Shown: positions 20,444 to 30,204, numbered from the stretch's first letter. The stretch: 64,000 nt of DNA from Pseudomonas abieticivorans (GCF_023509015.1 NZ_CP094975.1:4209501-4273500); one strand, 5' to 3'. Notes: a model not told the origin generated them from the letters alone. Translations and numbers: made by a program.

Positions 20444-21448
20444 ATGGCTCTCAACAAAGAAGCGCCGGAGTTTGACATCGACGATGAGGTGCTCCTTATG
20501 GAAGCCGGCATCGTCTTGGATGCGGTAGCGGATGCAGAACCAGTTGCACCTGCAGTTCGTGCCAAGGCCAAGAACTCCACAGCACTCAAGCAGCACAAGT
20601 ACATCGACTACACCCGGGCACTCGATGCCACCCAGTTGTATTTGAACGAAATCGGTTTTTCCCCGTTGTTGTCCCCGGAAGAAGAAGTGCACTTTGCGCG
20701 CTTGTCGCAAAAGGGTGATCCGGCCGGCCGCAAGCGCATGATCGAAAGTAACTTGCGCCTGGTGGTAAAAATCGCTCGTCGCTATGTCAACCGTGGTTTG
20801 TCCCTGCTGGACCTCATCGAGGAAGGCAACCTGGGGCTTATCCGCGCCGTCGAAAAGTTCGATCCGGAACGCGGCTTCCGTTTCTCGACTTACGCCACCT
20901 GGTGGATCCGCCAGACCATCGAACGCGCCATCATGAATCAGACCCGGACCATCCGGTTGCCGATCCATGTCGTGAAGGAGCTCAACGTCTACCTTCGCGC
21001 GGCCCGTGAGCTCACTCAAAAACTTGACCACGAACCGTCGCCGGAAGAAATTGCCAGCCTGCTGGAAAAACCGGTCGGCGAGGTCAAGCGCATGCTCGGC
21101 TTGAACGAGCGGGTTTCCTCGGTGGACGTCTCGCTGGGGCCGGACTCCGACAAGACCCTGCTGGACACCCTGACCGACGACCGTCCCACCGATCCCTGCG
21201 AGCTGCTTCAGGACGACGATCTGTCCCAGAGCATCGACCAATGGCTCTCGGAATTGACCGACAAGCAGCGCGAGGTCGTGGTGCGTCGCTTTGGTTTGCG
21301 CGGGCATGAAAGCAGTACCCTGGAAGACGTTGGCCTGGAGATTGGCCTCACCCGCGAGCGGGTGCGCCAGATCCAGGTAGAGGGGCTCAAGCGCCTGCGG
21401 GAAATCCTCGAGAAAAACGGCCTTTCCAGTGAATCATTGTTTCAGTAA
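20444..21448 (+). CDS. rpoS: RNA polymerase sigma factor RpoS
   Basis: RpoS is the stationary-phase and general-stress sigma factor. The 334-aa product has a short region 1, then region 2 ([27 protein letters not shown] split over residues 102-130, [14 protein letters not shown]), region 3 and region 4 with the [22 protein letters not shown]. The start [17 protein letters not shown] is typical of fluorescent pseudomonads. It lies downstream of nlpD and directly upstream of rsmZ, whose RNA belongs to the Gac/Rsm cascade that in turn affects rpoS expression. Confidence 0.98.
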   Translation: MALNKEAPEFDIDDEVLLMEAGIVLDAVADAEPVAPAVRAKAKNSTALKQHKYIDYTRALDATQLYLNEIGFSPLLSPEEEVHFARLSQKGDPAGRKRMIESNLRLVVKIARRYVNRGLSLLDLIEEGNLGLIRAVEKFDPERGFRFSTYATWWIRQTIERAIMNQTRTIRLPIHVVKELNVYLRAARELTQKLDHEPSPEEIASLLEKPVGEVKRMLGLNERVSSVDVSLGPDSDKTLLDTLTDDRPTDPCELLQDDDLSQSIDQWLSELTDKQREVVVRRFGLRGHESSTLEDVGLEIGLTRERVRQIQVEGLKRLREILEKNGLSSESLFQ

Positions 21449-21487
21449 ACCCTGACGCTACTGGCCGCGAGGCCACACCGCGAAGAG

Positions 21488-21512
21488 CGCCCCGACTGGT
21501 TCGGGGCGTTTT
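21488..21512 (+). terminator. rpoS intrinsic terminator
   Basis: CGCCCCGA (21488-21495) pairs perfectly with TCGGGGCG (21501-21508), followed by TTTT. It lies 40 bp after the rpoS stop. Confidence 0.85.
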
Positions 21513-21544
21513 CGTTTGGCAATGGCGCTAGTGCATGTACGCGT

Positions 21545-21568
21545 TCACTCACAAGGGGTGTAAGTGAA
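21545..21568 (+). promoter_or_regulatory. Candidate GacA upstream site for rsmZ
   Basis: A TGTAAG half-site at 21559-21564 lies about 165 bp before the predicted RsmZ start. It forms part of an imperfect inverted repeat, TTCACTCACA and TGTAAGTGAA around AGGGG. The GacA consensus is TGTAAG-N6-CTTACA; here the second half-site after six bases is poor. The far-upstream position fits the known rsmZ arrangement in P. fluorescens, but the match is partial. Confidence 0.45.
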
Positions 21569-21690
21569 TGTCTGTTTTGCCTGTAAAAGATGGGGCTAAA
21601 GGGCTTTTTGTTTAGCTTAACTGCTTGATTTAATATGAATATATCTACATTAATATTTTGAGAATGACTTTTCTTGAAAGCTTTTACGGG

Positions 21691-21718
21691 TTGCTCATCC
21701 ACTCGAATTCTCTAATAT
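21691..21718 (+). promoter_or_regulatory. rsmZ core promoter
   Basis: A TTGCTC -35 box (21691-21696), a 16-bp spacer and a TAATAT -10 box (21713-21718) place transcription start near 21725, exactly where the RsmZ-like structure begins. The upstream 120 bp are AT-rich. Confidence 0.65.
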
Positions 21719-21724
21719 CAGACC

Positions 21725-21856
21725 TGTGCACAGGGATGGGCACGGCCTTCACGGAAGAGGGTCAAGGACATCGCAGGAGGCGATTCATCAGGACGATGAA
21801 AAGGATTAAAGGGACTAGGGAAAAAATGTGGGCGGTTCATACCGCCCCTTTTTTTT
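21725..21856 (+). ncRNA. rsmZ: RsmZ/PrrB regulatory small RNA
   Basis: A non-coding RNA of about 132 nt that sequesters RsmA/RsmE (CsrA family) proteins and relieves translational repression under GacS/GacA control. At least eight GGA motifs are seen (AGGGAT, ACGGAA, AAGGAC, CAGGAG, CAGGAC, AAGGAT, AGGGAC, AGGGAA), several in hairpin loops: GTGC-CAGGGATG-GCAC near the 5' end, ATCG-CAGGAGG-CGAT, and TTCATCAGGACGATGAA. A terminator GGGCGGT/ACCGCCC (21830-21847) with eight T ends it. Its position between rpoS and fdxA is the conserved rsmZ locus in pseudomonads, and its length agrees with PrrB. Ends are predicted from structure, not measured. Confidence 0.93.
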
Positions 21857-21894
21857 GCCCGAAATTTAACCATCGGCTACGGCGGCGGCGGGGC

Positions 21895-21923
21895 AAAAAA
21901 AAAGGCCCCGGTAGGGGCCTTTT
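21895..21923 (-). terminator. fdxA terminator
   Basis: AAGGCCCC (21902-21909) pairs with GGGGCCTT (21914-21921). The A-tract at 21895-21903 becomes the U-tract for minus-strand transcripts. It lies 18 bp after the fdxA stop and could act in both directions. Confidence 0.8.
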
Positions 21924-21940
21924 GGAGGAAGCAGAAACGC

Positions 21941-22264
21941 TTAGCGCTCCAGTTCCTTGATCTTGCCTTTCTTGCCATCCCATTCTTCAGCGTCGGGCAT
22001 GGCTTCTCTGCGTTCGGTGATGTTGGGCCAGATCTCGGCCAACTCCACGTTCAGCTGAATGAATTCTTGCATGTCGGCCGGGACTTCATCTTCGGAGAAG
22101 ATGGCAACTGCCGGGCATTCAGGCTCACAGAGCGCGCAATCGATGCACTCGTCCGGGTGAATGACCAGGAAGTTCGGGCCTTCGTAAAAGCAGTCCACCG
22201 GACACACTTCTACGCAGTCGGTGTACTTGCACTTGATGCAGTTGTCGGTGACGACGAAGGTCAT
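21941..22264 (-). CDS. fdxA: Ferredoxin FdxA (seven-iron type)
   Basis: A small electron carrier with one 3Fe-4S and one 4Fe-4S cluster. The ATG at 22264 gives 107 aa beginning [26 protein letters not shown], and the second cluster segment is [16 protein letters not shown]. The first Cys group with CxxCxxxxCxxxCP spacing fits the Azotobacter FdI-type family. An upstream in-frame ATG at 22282 is less likely. It converges on rsmZ, with an intrinsic terminator in between. Confidence 0.95.
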   Translation of the reverse strand: MTFVVTDNCIKCKYTDCVEVCPVDCFYEGPNFLVIHPDECIDCALCEPECPAVAIFSEDEVPADMQEFIQLNVELAEIWPNITERREAMPDAEEWDGKKGKIKELER

Positions 22265-22403
22265 TTCTAGTTCTCTCCTCAAGGCGGCAGCGAAGCCCTT
22301 ACAGACAGGGCTGCTTGGTTCGGGATGGTCAGCGGCGGACCAGGCTAAAAGCCCGCAGCATTCCCAAACCGCGCGGGATTCTATCAGCTTGCACGGCTAA
22401 GCG

Positions 22404-24971
22404 TTAGATCCGTGTCTTCAGTGTATAGAGCAATTCCATCGCCTGGCGAGGTGTCAGGCCATCCACATCGGTGCGCGACAGCTCTTCGAGCACCGGGTGC
22501 GGCAGGCTGGCGAACAAATCGCTTTGATGGGGGACAGGGGCCTTGCCCGGTGCTGGAACCGGCATTTCGTGCGGCAGGCTGGTGGTTTCCAGGCGGCTCA
22601 AGTGCTCTTTAGCGCGCTGGATGACCACGTCAGGCACACCGGCCAATTGCGCCACGGCCAGGCCATAGCTTTGGCTGGCAGGCCCCGGCAATACATGGTG
22701 CAGGAACACGATGCGTTCCTTGTGCTCGGTGGCGCTCAAGTGCACGTTGGCCACCAGCGGTTGGGCCTCGGGCAGTACGGTCAGCTCGAAGTAGTGCGTG
22801 GCAAACAGCGTGTAGGCGCGCAGTTGCGCCAGGCGCTCGGCCGCCGCCCATGCCAGGGAGAGGCCATCGAAGGTGCTAGTGCCGCGGCCTACTTCGTCCA
22901 TCAGCACCAGGCTGCGGTCGGTGGCGTTGTGCAGGATGTTGGCGGTTTCACTCATTTCGACCATGAAGGTCGAACGCCCGCCGGCCAGGTCGTCGCTGGA
23001 GCCGATGCGGGTGAAGATCCGGTCCACCAGCGATAGCTCGCAGCTTTTTGCCGGCACGAAGCTGCCGATATGGGCCATCAGCACGATCAGCGCGGTCTGG
23101 CGCATGTAGGTGGATTTACCGCCCATGTTCGGGCCGGTGATCACCAGCATGCGGGTACTGTCGTCCAGCGCCAGGTCGTTGGCGACGAACGGGGTGGTCA
23201 GCACTTGCTCCACCACTGGGTGGCGGCCTTGATCGATGCGCATGCACGGCTCTTCGACGAACACCGGGCAGTTGAGGTCCAGGGTCAGCGCGCGCTCGGC
23301 CAGGTTGCTCAGCACGTCCAGCTCGGCCAGGGCCGCGGCGGTGTCCTGCAGCGGGGCCAGGTGGCTGATCAGGTCCTCGAGCAGGGCTTCGTAAAGCAGT
23401 TTCTCGCGGGCCAGGGCACGGCTTTTGGCCGACAGCGCCTTGTCTTCGAACTCCTTGAGTTCGGGGGTGATGAAGCGCTCGGCACCCTTGAGGGTCTGGC
23501 GCCGCTGATAGTCGACCGGGGCCTGCTCGGCCTGTCTGCTCGGCAGTTCGATGAAGTAGCCGTGCACGCGGTTGTAGCCGACCTTCAGGTGCGAAAGGCC
23601 GGTGCGGGCCTTCTCCCGAGCCTCCAGGTCGATCAGGAACTGGCCGGCGTTTTCGCTCAGCGACAGCAACTCGTCCAGCTCGCTGTCGTAGCCGGTCTTC
23701 AGCACGCCGCCGTCACGAATGACCGCGGGTGGGTTGTCGATGATGGCCTTGCTCAGCAGGTCAGCAAGTTCCGGGTAAGTACCGGCGATGGTCGCCAGCA
23801 GCGCCAGGTGCGGCGCCTCGAGCTCGGACATGGCCACTTGCAGTTCCGGCAACGCGCCCAGGGCGTCGCGCAGGCGTGCCAGGTCGCGCGGGCGGGCGTT
23901 GCGCAGGCCGATCCGCGCGAGGATGCGCTCGATGTCGCCGATTTCCTTGAGCTGCGGTTGCAGGCTTTCGAAGCGGTAGCCGTCGAGCAGGCAACTGATC
24001 GAGCCTTGGCGTGCCTGCAGCACTTTCAGATCGCGCAGCGGGCGATTCAGCCAGCGCGTCAGCAGGCGGCTACCCATGGCGGTCTGGCAGCGGTCGATGA
24101 CCGATTGCAGGGTGTTGTCGCGCCCGCCGGCCAGGTTCACGTCCAGCTCCAGGTTGCGGCGGGTGGCGCCGTCCAGCACCACGGTGTCGTCCAGGCGCTC
24201 GTGTTTCAGGCTGCGCAAGTGCGGCAGGGCAGTGCGCTGGGTTTCTTTGGCGTAGCCCAGCAAGCAACCTGCGGCGCCGATGGCCAGGGTCAGCTTCTCG
24301 CAGCCAAAGCCCTTGAGGTCCTGGGTGGAGAACTGCTGGCACAGGCTTTTGTGCGCGGTGTCGCGCTCGAAGTCCCACGGCGCACGGCGCCGCGCGCCGC
24401 GGCGTTTTTCCGCCGGCAAGCCTTGCGGCCAATCATCGGGGATCAGCAGCTCCACCGGGTTGATGCGCTCAAGCTCGGCCAGCAGGTTTTCCCAGCCTTT
24501 GATTTCCAGCACGCTGAAGTTGCCGCTGGTGATGTCCAGCACAGCCAGGCCGAACAGGCGTTCGTCACCCAGCACGGCAGCGATCAGGTTGTCGCGGCGC
24601 TCGTCCAGCAGCGCTTCGTCACTGACGGTGCCGGGGGTAATGATGCGCACCACCTGGCGTTCCACCGGCCCCTTGCTGGTGGCCGGGTCGCCGATCTGCT
24701 CGCAGATCACCACCGACTCGCCCAGCTTGACCAGCTTGGCCAGGTAACCCTCGGCGGCGTGGTAAGGGATGCCGCACATGGGGATCGACTGCCCCGCCGA
24801 CTGCCCGCGCGCGGTCAGGGTGATGTCCAGCAACTTGGCGGCTTTCTTCGCGTCTTCGTAGAAGATTTCGTAGAAATCGCCCATGCGGTAGAACATCAGC
24901 TGGTCGGGGTGCTGATTTTTCAGGCGCCAGTATTGCTGCATCATCGGGGTGTGGCTGGAGAGATCACTCAT
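22404..24971 (-). CDS. mutS: DNA mismatch repair protein MutS
   Basis: MutS recognises mispairs and starts methyl-independent mismatch repair with MutL. The ATG at 24971 ([15 protein letters not shown]) gives 855 aa, the expected size; the frame extends 11 codons further to a TTG without a ribosome-binding site. The mismatch-contact motif GDFYEIF lies near residue 32, followed by the connector and lever/clamp domains. The ATPase has Walker [11 protein letters not shown], then STFMVEM, Walker [13 protein letters not shown] and ATHYFELT. The C-terminal tetramerisation tail is present. It lies between fdxA and the divergent cinA-recA genes. Confidence 0.97.
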   Translation of the reverse strand: MSDLSSHTPMMQQYWRLKNQHPDQLMFYRMGDFYEIFYEDAKKAAKLLDITLTARGQSAGQSIPMCGIPYHAAEGYLAKLVKLGESVVICEQIGDPATSKGPVERQVVRIITPGTVSDEALLDERRDNLIAAVLGDERLFGLAVLDITSGNFSVLEIKGWENLLAELERINPVELLIPDDWPQGLPAEKRRGARRRAPWDFERDTAHKSLCQQFSTQDLKGFGCEKLTLAIGAAGCLLGYAKETQRTALPHLRSLKHERLDDTVVLDGATRRNLELDVNLAGGRDNTLQSVIDRCQTAMGSRLLTRWLNRPLRDLKVLQARQGSISCLLDGYRFESLQPQLKEIGDIERILARIGLRNARPRDLARLRDALGALPELQVAMSELEAPHLALLATIAGTYPELADLLSKAIIDNPPAVIRDGGVLKTGYDSELDELLSLSENAGQFLIDLEAREKARTGLSHLKVGYNRVHGYFIELPSRQAEQAPVDYQRRQTLKGAERFITPELKEFEDKALSAKSRALAREKLLYEALLEDLISHLAPLQDTAAALAELDVLSNLAERALTLDLNCPVFVEEPCMRIDQGRHPVVEQVLTTPFVANDLALDDSTRMLVITGPNMGGKSTYMRQTALIVLMAHIGSFVPAKSCELSLVDRIFTRIGSSDDLAGGRSTFMVEMSETANILHNATDRSLVLMDEVGRGTSTFDGLSLAWAAAERLAQLRAYTLFATHYFELTVLPEAQPLVANVHLSATEHKERIVFLHHVLPGPASQSYGLAVAQLAGVPDVVIQRAKEHLSRLETTSLPHEMPVPAPGKAPVPHQSDLFASLPHPVLEELSRTDVDGLTPRQAMELLYTLKTRI

Positions 24972-25129
24972 GTAAAAACTTGGCTCGCGGTGTCGGTGTG
25001 ACAATAGGCAAGCGGCTAATACTACAGGGATTTTCCAGCCGTTGCCGTAGGCGCGCCGCAGATAGGCTGCAGGCCACGGGCCGCCTGGTGTAGGGTATCG
25101 GGCAAATCCGCCTGCGCACTGGAGCCATC

Positions 25130-25609
25130 ATGGATCAGCTCACCGAATTATCCGCCCGCCTGGGCCAGCATCTGCGTGCCCTGGGGGCCCAGGTCACCAC
25201 GGCCGAATCCTGCACCGGCGGTGGTATCGGCGAGGCGATCACCCGGGTGCCGGGCAGCTCCGCCTGGTTCGAGGCGGGTTACATCACCTATTCCAACACC
25301 CAGAAGACTGCGCAACTGGGCGTGCCAAGCGAGTTGTTCACCCAGGTAGGCGCGGTCAGCCGCGAGGTGGTCGAGGCCATGGTGCGGGGTGCCTGCCAGC
25401 GCAGCGGCGCGCGTTTTGGCGTGGCGGTCAGTGGCGTGGCCGGGCCCGATGGTGGCTCGCCCGAGAAGCCGGTGGGCACCGTTTGGTTGGCGTGGGCCGA
25501 TGGCGATACCGTCGTGAGTGAGCGCCGCCAGTTCCCCGGTGACCGCGACGAAGTCCGCCGACAAACGGTGAAGGCCGCGCTAGAGGGGCTGATACATCCC
25601 GTGGCATGA
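25130..25609 (+). CDS. cinA: CinA C-terminal-type nicotinamide-nucleotide amidohydrolase (PncC)
   Basis: This 159-aa protein is the stand-alone CinA C-terminal domain, an NMN deamidase in pyridine nucleotide recycling. Motifs are TTAESCTGGGIGEAIT, GSSAWFEAGYITYSN and SGVAGPDGGSPEKPVGTVWLAW. It precedes recA by about 100 bp, a position conserved in many proteobacteria and the source of its competence/damage-inducible name. Because the LexA box lies between the two genes, cinA is probably not itself SOS-controlled from that site. Confidence 0.93.
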   Translation: MDQLTELSARLGQHLRALGAQVTTAESCTGGGIGEAITRVPGSSAWFEAGYITYSNTQKTAQLGVPSELFTQVGAVSREVVEAMVRGACQRSGARFGVAVSGVAGPDGGSPEKPVGTVWLAWADGDTVVSERRQFPGDRDEVRRQTVKAALEGLIHPVA

Positions 25610-25657
25610 GAAATAGCAACACGGGGGTAGGCGTGCAGCGATCCCTGTGGAATAATA

Positions 25658-25673
25658 CTGGCTACTTATACAG
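25658..25673 (+). promoter_or_regulatory. LexA box upstream of recA
   Basis: CTGGCTACTTATACAG is a 16-bp CTG-N10-CAG site, 44 bp before the recA ATG. This fits the gammaproteobacterial SOS operator and predicts LexA repression of recA-recX. Confidence 0.85.
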
Positions 25674-25716
25674 TTATCCGGCCAATCGGCCTTATTGATT
25701 TTTAGAGAGGACTTTA

Positions 25717-26796
25717 ATGGACGACAACAAGAAGAAAGCCTTGGCTGCGGCCCTAGGTCAGATCGAACGTCAATTCGGCAAGGGTGCCGTGATGCGTATG
25801 GGCGATCATGACCGTCAGGCGATCCCGGCCATCTCCACCGGCTCCCTGGGTCTGGACATCGCGCTGGGCATCGGCGGTCTGCCAAAAGGCCGTATCGTCG
25901 AGATCTATGGCCCGGAGTCGTCGGGTAAAACCACCCTGACCCTGTCGGTCATTGCCCAGGCACAACGCGCCGGTGCCACCTGCGCCTTCGTCGACGCCGA
26001 GCACGCCCTGGACCCCGAGTACGCCGGCAAGCTGGGCGTGAACGTCGATGACCTGCTGGTTTCCCAGCCGGACACCGGTGAGCAGGCGCTGGAAATCACC
26101 GACATGCTGGTGCGTTCCAACGCCGTTGACGTGATCATCGTCGACTCCGTGGCCGCCCTGGTGCCAAAAGCTGAAATCGAAGGTGAGATGGGCGACATGC
26201 ACGTCGGCCTGCAAGCGCGCCTGATGTCCCAGGCCCTGCGTAAAATCACCGGTAACATCAAGAACGCCAACTGCCTGGTGATCTTCATCAACCAGATCCG
26301 CATGAAGATCGGCGTGATGTTTGGCAGCCCGGAAACCACCACCGGTGGTAACGCGCTGAAGTTCTACGCATCGGTGCGCCTGGACATCCGTCGTACTGGC
26401 GCGGTGAAGGAAGGCGACGAAGTGGTCGGTAGCGAGACCCGCGTCAAGGTGGTCAAGAACAAGGTGGCCCCACCATTCCGTCAGGCTGAATTCCAGATCC
26501 TGTACGGCAAGGGTATCTACCTGAACGGCGAGATCATCGATCTGGGCGTGCAGCAGGGCCTGCTGGAAAAATCCGGCGCCTGGTACAGCTACCAAGGCAG
26601 CAAGATCGGCCAGGGCAAGGCCAACTCGGCCAAGTTCCTGCAAGACAACCCCGAAATCGCCGCTACCCTCGAGAAGCAGATCCGCGACAAGCTGCTGACC
26701 GGTGGCCCTGAAGCCGCCAAGGCCGCTGCTGCTGCCGCAGCCGTTGCGCAAGTCGAGCCTGAAGACGACCTGGCCGACGCCGACGCCAACTTCTAA
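25717..26796 (+). CDS. recA: Recombinase RecA
   Basis: RecA forms filaments on single-stranded DNA, promotes strand exchange and activates LexA self-cleavage. The 359-aa product has Walker [10 protein letters not shown] (residues 65-73), the FVDAEHALD segment, Walker [21 protein letters not shown] (residues about 140-160), the L1/L2 DNA-binding loop region with [21 protein letters not shown], and an acidic C-terminal tail ending [10 protein letters not shown]. An AGAGAGG ribosome-binding site lies just upstream. It is followed by recX, 11 bp after the stop. Confidence 0.99.
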   Translation: MDDNKKKALAAALGQIERQFGKGAVMRMGDHDRQAIPAISTGSLGLDIALGIGGLPKGRIVEIYGPESSGKTTLTLSVIAQAQRAGATCAFVDAEHALDPEYAGKLGVNVDDLLVSQPDTGEQALEITDMLVRSNAVDVIIVDSVAALVPKAEIEGEMGDMHVGLQARLMSQALRKITGNIKNANCLVIFINQIRMKIGVMFGSPETTTGGNALKFYASVRLDIRRTGAVKEGDEVVGSETRVKVVKNKVAPPFRQAEFQILYGKGIYLNGEIIDLGVQQGLLEKSGAWYSYQGSKIGQGKANSAKFLQDNPEIAATLEKQIRDKLLTGGPEAAKAAAAAAAVAQVEPEDDLADADANF

Positions 26797-26807
26797 GCTG
26801 GCCGTTC

Positions 26808-27275
26808 ATGCCTGTCGTACTGGATACACCCGTCGCTGTGCGACGGTCTGCAATGGACCTGCTCGCGCGACGCGAGCACGGTCGGGTCGAGCTGACGCGC
26901 AAGTTGCGTCAGCGCGGCGCCTCGCCCGAAATGATCGACGAAGCACTTGACCGGCTGACGGAAGAGGGCCTGTTGTCCGAATCCCGTTATCTGGAAAGCT
27001 TCATCAACTACCGTGCCCGCTCGGGCTATGGGCCTGCGCGTATTCGTGAAGAGCTGAACCAGCGTGGCTTGCAGCGCAGCGACGTTGAGCAGGCTTTGCG
27101 CGAATCGGGTTTTGACTGGCGAGAGAAACTGATCGAGGTGTGGCAGCGCAAATTCGCCGGTGAGTTGCCCAGGGAGCCGCGCGAGCGCGCCCAGCAGACG
27201 CGCTTTCTGGTGTATCGGGGGTACTCGATGGACATGGTCGGCCGCTTGCTCAGCGGCCGTGACATGTATGATTGA
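26808..27275 (+). CDS. recX: Regulatory protein RecX
   Basis: RecX caps and limits growth of RecA filaments. The 155-aa product is built of small three-helix repeats; recognisable segments are [32 protein letters not shown] and [15 protein letters not shown]. It lies 11 bp downstream of recA and is probably expressed by read-through from the SOS promoter. Confidence 0.94.
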   Translation: MPVVLDTPVAVRRSAMDLLARREHGRVELTRKLRQRGASPEMIDEALDRLTEEGLLSESRYLESFINYRARSGYGPARIREELNQRGLQRSDVEQALRESGFDWREKLIEVWQRKFAGELPREPRERAQQTRFLVYRGYSMDMVGRLLSGRDMYD

Positions 27276-27284
27276 GACCGCGCT

Positions 27285-28403
27285 TCAGGTGACCTTGAGC
27301 GGCTCGCGGTTGCGCTGGCTCTTGACCGCCTGAGCGGGCTTGGCCCAGTTTTCCGGTAGGTTGATGTAGTCGATCAGTTCGCGCAAGCGGCCCTGGTCGC
27401 GGGCCGTGAAGGTAAAGGCCAGCCGCACCAGGTGGCTGAACCGCGCCTCGTCGTGCTCTTCACCGGCATAGGCATGTTGATGGAAGTCCCCGCTCAGGCG
27501 CAGGTCGGCGAAGGCGGACTGGGCATGTTCCAGTGCCGTTTCGCTGAGGCCGTGCTGCATGCGGATCACGAACTGGTTCTTCAGCCAGCGGCTGGAGTGG
27601 AAGTTGCTATAGAACTGGTTGATCTCCTGGACCGCTTCCTCGGCGGTGTCTACCAGGCGCATCAGTTTCAGGTCGGCGGGCAAAATGTAGTGGTTGGCCT
27701 CCAGTTGCTTGCCGATAAATGCCAGCCAATCCTTCCAGAAGCTACCGCCTGGCGCGTCGATCAGCACCACCGGTACCAACGGGCTCTTGCCCGTCTGGAT
27801 CAAAGTCAGCACTTCCAGCGCCTCGTCCAACGTACCAAAGCCACCCGGGCATAGCACCAGGGCGTCGGCTTCCTTGACGAAGAACAGTTTGCGGGTGAAG
27901 AAAAAGTGAAAGGGCAGCAATTTGTCGGTGCCATCCACGGTGGCGTTGGCGTGTTGCTCGAAAGGCAGGGTGATGTTGAAGCCCAGGCTGTGTTCCAGGC
28001 CAGCACCTTCGTGGGCCGCGGCCATGATGCCGCCACCGGCACCGGTGATGACCATCAGGTCAGAGCTTGCCAGGGCGGCGCCAAGTTCCCGAGCCAGTGC
28101 GTACAAAGGGTGCTCGGCCGGTGTGCGGGCGGAACCGAACACGGTGACCTTGCGCCGGCCCTTGAATTGCTCGAGCACGCGGAACGCGTGGTCGAGTTCA
28201 CGCAAGGCTTGCAGGGTAATCTTGGCGTTCCAGCGGTTACTGTCGTCCTGGGCCATGCGCAGCACGGTCAATATCATGTCGCGGTACAGCGCCAGGTTGG
28301 GGCTGTCGGGGGCTACCAGGTTGAGTTGTTCTTCGACCCTGGCAAGGTCCACGCCACCGTTCTTGAAGTGGCTGGACAGGAAGTCATTCGGTTCGTAAGG
28401 CAT
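27285..28403 (-). CDS. LOG-family (TIGR00730) Rossmann-fold nucleotide-binding protein
   Basis: A 372-aa protein of the LOG/lysine-decarboxylase-like superfamily, whose members release bases from nucleoside monophosphates (as in PpnN and cytokinin-activating LOG). The diagnostic motif PGGFGTLDE is present at about residues 188-196, preceded by VTVFGSARTP and ITGAGGGIMAAAHEGA. It is longer than plant-type LOG proteins, with about 80 extra N-terminal residues and a C-terminal extension. Convergent with recX. Which substrate it cleaves cannot be told from sequence. Confidence 0.85.
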   Translation of the reverse strand: MPYEPNDFLSSHFKNGGVDLARVEEQLNLVAPDSPNLALYRDMILTVLRMAQDDSNRWNAKITLQALRELDHAFRVLEQFKGRRKVTVFGSARTPAEHPLYALARELGAALASSDLMVITGAGGGIMAAAHEGAGLEHSLGFNITLPFEQHANATVDGTDKLLPFHFFFTRKLFFVKEADALVLCPGGFGTLDEALEVLTLIQTGKSPLVPVVLIDAPGGSFWKDWLAFIGKQLEANHYILPADLKLMRLVDTAEEAVQEINQFYSNFHSSRWLKNQFVIRMQHGLSETALEHAQSAFADLRLSGDFHQHAYAGEEHDEARFSHLVRLAFTFTARDQGRLRELIDYINLPENWAKPAQAVKSQRNREPLKVT

Positions 28404-28620
28404 TCAGCTTCTCCTTTTGCATGTGAACCTTTGGCAGTGCAGCGGGGGGGCTCCTCCAGGTGACCCGATCGTCGATTAAAAGACAGTCTTCTAAATCTAG
28501 ACCCTGCCGGCTGTTTATGCTGACTTGATGATGTGCTCATAAGCCCCTGAACGGCAATCGCTTTCGGGCCTGAAACGTTACCAAAAGACCGTTGGTCAGC
28601 GCGGATCCAATAAGTTCGAT

Positions 28621-28645
28621 CCTCTGATTTACTTGATATCAGAGG
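28621..28645. other. Perfect 8-bp inverted repeat upstream of the RHH gene
   Basis: CCTCTGAT (28621-28628) and ATCAGAGG (28638-28645) are perfect inverted copies with a 9-bp spacer, 34 bp before the start of a ribbon-helix-helix gene. It could be an autoregulatory operator or a leader hairpin. Confidence 0.45.
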
Positions 28646-28678
28646 GCCATGGTTTCGGCGCTCGGCACGGAGGCGGTG

Positions 28679-28879
28679 ATGCAACGATTGAGTCTGGAGC
28701 TCGACACGCAGTTATACGGATTACTCAAGCGGGCGGCGCAGGCCAATAACCTGTCCGTGGAGGAGGAGTGCATGCGCCGCCTGGAGGGCGCGGAGCGCCG
28801 ATCCAGTTACATGCAGGCTTTGCTCGCCGAGTTGCGCGCTGACGATGAGCAGCAGCGCGCCAGTTCTCGGCGTAACTGA
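28679..28879 (+). CDS. Small ribbon-helix-helix protein (Arc/FitA-like), no partner toxin
   Basis: The ATG at 28679 has CGGAGG five bases upstream and gives 66 aa; an upstream in-frame ATG at 28649 is less well placed. The N-terminal pattern QRLSLELDTQLYGLLKRAA, then NNLSVEEECMRRLE, fits a beta strand plus two helices of the Arc/MetJ/FitA ribbon-helix-helix fold, often the antitoxin half of a toxin-antitoxin pair. No PIN or other toxin gene follows: the next gene is convergent and abuts the stop codon. It may be a solitary repressor. Confidence 0.75.
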   Translation: MQRLSLELDTQLYGLLKRAAQANNLSVEEECMRRLEGAERRSSYMQALLAELRADDEQQRASSRRN

Positions 28880-29311
28880 TTACTTCTTCTTGGCGGCTTT
28901 GCCATCGAGCAGCTTGCAGTGCGCTTCGGTGTAGCGCTGAGTGGTCACGGCCAGGTTGGTCTTGTTCTCGGTGAACTCGTAACGCATGGCGGCACCTTTG
29001 GCCATCAGGTCACGGTAGCCTTTGTTGCTGCACACGCTGCGGCCCAGTTGTACGCGCATCGCCTCAGGGTTGGCGCGCATTTTTTCCGCTTCGCCCTGCA
29101 TCACGCTCAGGTGATCGACCAGTTCGTTGCCTTCGACGGTGTAACCCTGGTCCAGGATGTTCTCGTTGATCTCCCGTGGGGTACCGACGTTGCTCTGCTC
29201 CGCGACCTGTTTCAGCAATTTGCCCAGTTCGAACTCTTGCAGGGAGGCCGCGTTGGCTGCCAGTGGCAGTACCAGAGCGAGGGTGAGGGACGGGACGATA
29301 AAGCGCAGCAT
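28880..29311 (-). CDS. Exported protein of the quorum-sensing-regulated virulence factor family (PA3611-like)
   Basis: The ATG at 29311 has AGGAG upstream and gives 143 aa with a clear signal peptide (MLRFIVPSLTLALVLPLAANA) and a mature domain with two cysteines (in SVCSNKGY and EAHCKLL) and a Lys-rich end. The sequence resembles the P. aeruginosa PA3611 family, a small periplasmic protein reported as quorum-sensing regulated. Its biochemical role is unknown. The stop abuts the convergent RHH gene with no gap. Confidence 0.75.
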   Translation of the reverse strand: MLRFIVPSLTLALVLPLAANAASLQEFELGKLLKQVAEQSNVGTPREINENILDQGYTVEGNELVDHLSVMQGEAEKMRANPEAMRVQLGRSVCSNKGYRDLMAKGAAMRYEFTENKTNLAVTTQRYTEAHCKLLDGKAAKKK

Positions 29312-29493
29312 GAAACTCTCCTGATTCAGTGACTGGCTGTTGGACCAGTGACCTGCCTGTGCGTTCATAAAAGCACGGCATTATAGGGGAGGGCCGGGGC
29401 TAAATGCATCGGCCAGTGCCTGTGCTCTGATAAACTGCCGCGTTTTCAGGCCGCCCGAGCCGTGGGCGGCCTAGCCTGGACCTGTGAATCGTG

Positions 29494-30204
29494 ATGCCCC
29501 ATGCCGTCTCCCGCCTGCGCGCCCAGCGCCTGGCCGCCTGCACCAAGCCGTTCGTTGCGCGAGGGTCGCGGGCACCGCGTTGCCCCGGGTGCCGGGTGAT
29601 TTTCAGCTATTGCCTGTGCGCTTGGCGCCCGCGCGTCGAGGCGCAGTCGGGTATGTGCCTGGTGATGTACGACGTGGAACCGCTCAAGCCCACCAACACC
29701 GGCTGGTTGATTGCCGATGTGATCGAGCAGACCAGCGCCTTCGGCTGGTCGCGCAAGGCGGTGGATGAACAACTGCTGGCGCTGCTCGACGATCCGCAAT
29801 GGCAGCCCTACATCGTCTTCCCCGGCGAGTTCGTGGCGCCCGAGCGGGTGGTGAGCCAAGTGCAGCCTGCGCCCGGCAAGCGCCCGCTGTTCATCCTGCT
29901 GGATGCGACCTGGACCGAGGCGCGCAAGATGTTTCGCAAGAGCCCGTACCTGGAGCGCTTCCCGGTGCTCAGCCTGCAGGCCGAGCAGATGTCGCGCTAC
30001 AAGTTGCGCCGCTCCAAGCGCGATGATCACTTTTGCACCGCAGAAGTGGCGGCGCTGTGCCTGGAGCTGGCCGGTGACGAGCGTGCCGCCGAGGCGCTGG
30101 ATGCCTACCTGGACGTGTTCACCAGCCATTACCTGGGGGCCAAGTTCCAGTTAGCGATGGATGAGGGCGATGAGGTGCACGAGCGCCTCAAGGCGTTCCT
30201 GTGA
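29494..30204 (+). CDS. DTW-domain tRNA-uridine aminocarboxypropyltransferase (TapT/YfiP-like)
   Basis: The 236-aa product belongs to the DTW family, whose member TapT transfers the aminocarboxypropyl group of SAM to U47 of tRNA. The family-naming motif appears as LDATWTEARKM, and a cysteine cluster CPGCRVIFSYCLC near residue 31 fits the N-terminal metal-binding region. Other conserved pieces are EPLKPTNTGWLI and the RSKRDDHFCTAE segment. A GTG directly upstream at 29491 is an alternative start. The 3' end overlaps the convergent transporter gene by 17 bp. Confidence 0.85.
   Translation: MPHAVSRLRAQRLAACTKPFVARGSRAPRCPGCRVIFSYCLCAWRPRVEAQSGMCLVMYDVEPLKPTNTGWLIADVIEQTSAFGWSRKAVDEQLLALLDDPQWQPYIVFPGEFVAPERVVSQVQPAPGKRPLFILLDATWTEARKMFRKSPYLERFPVLSLQAEQMSRYKLRRSKRDDHFCTAEVAALCLELAGDERAAEALDAYLDVFTSHYLGAKFQLAMDEGDEVHERLKAFL

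Noticed and set aside
21658..21960. Open frame of 100 codons over the rsmZ region
   Set aside because: It runs through the sRNA structure and its terminator; the peptide is Lys/Arg/Gly-rich low complexity and the RNA interpretation explains the sequence fully.
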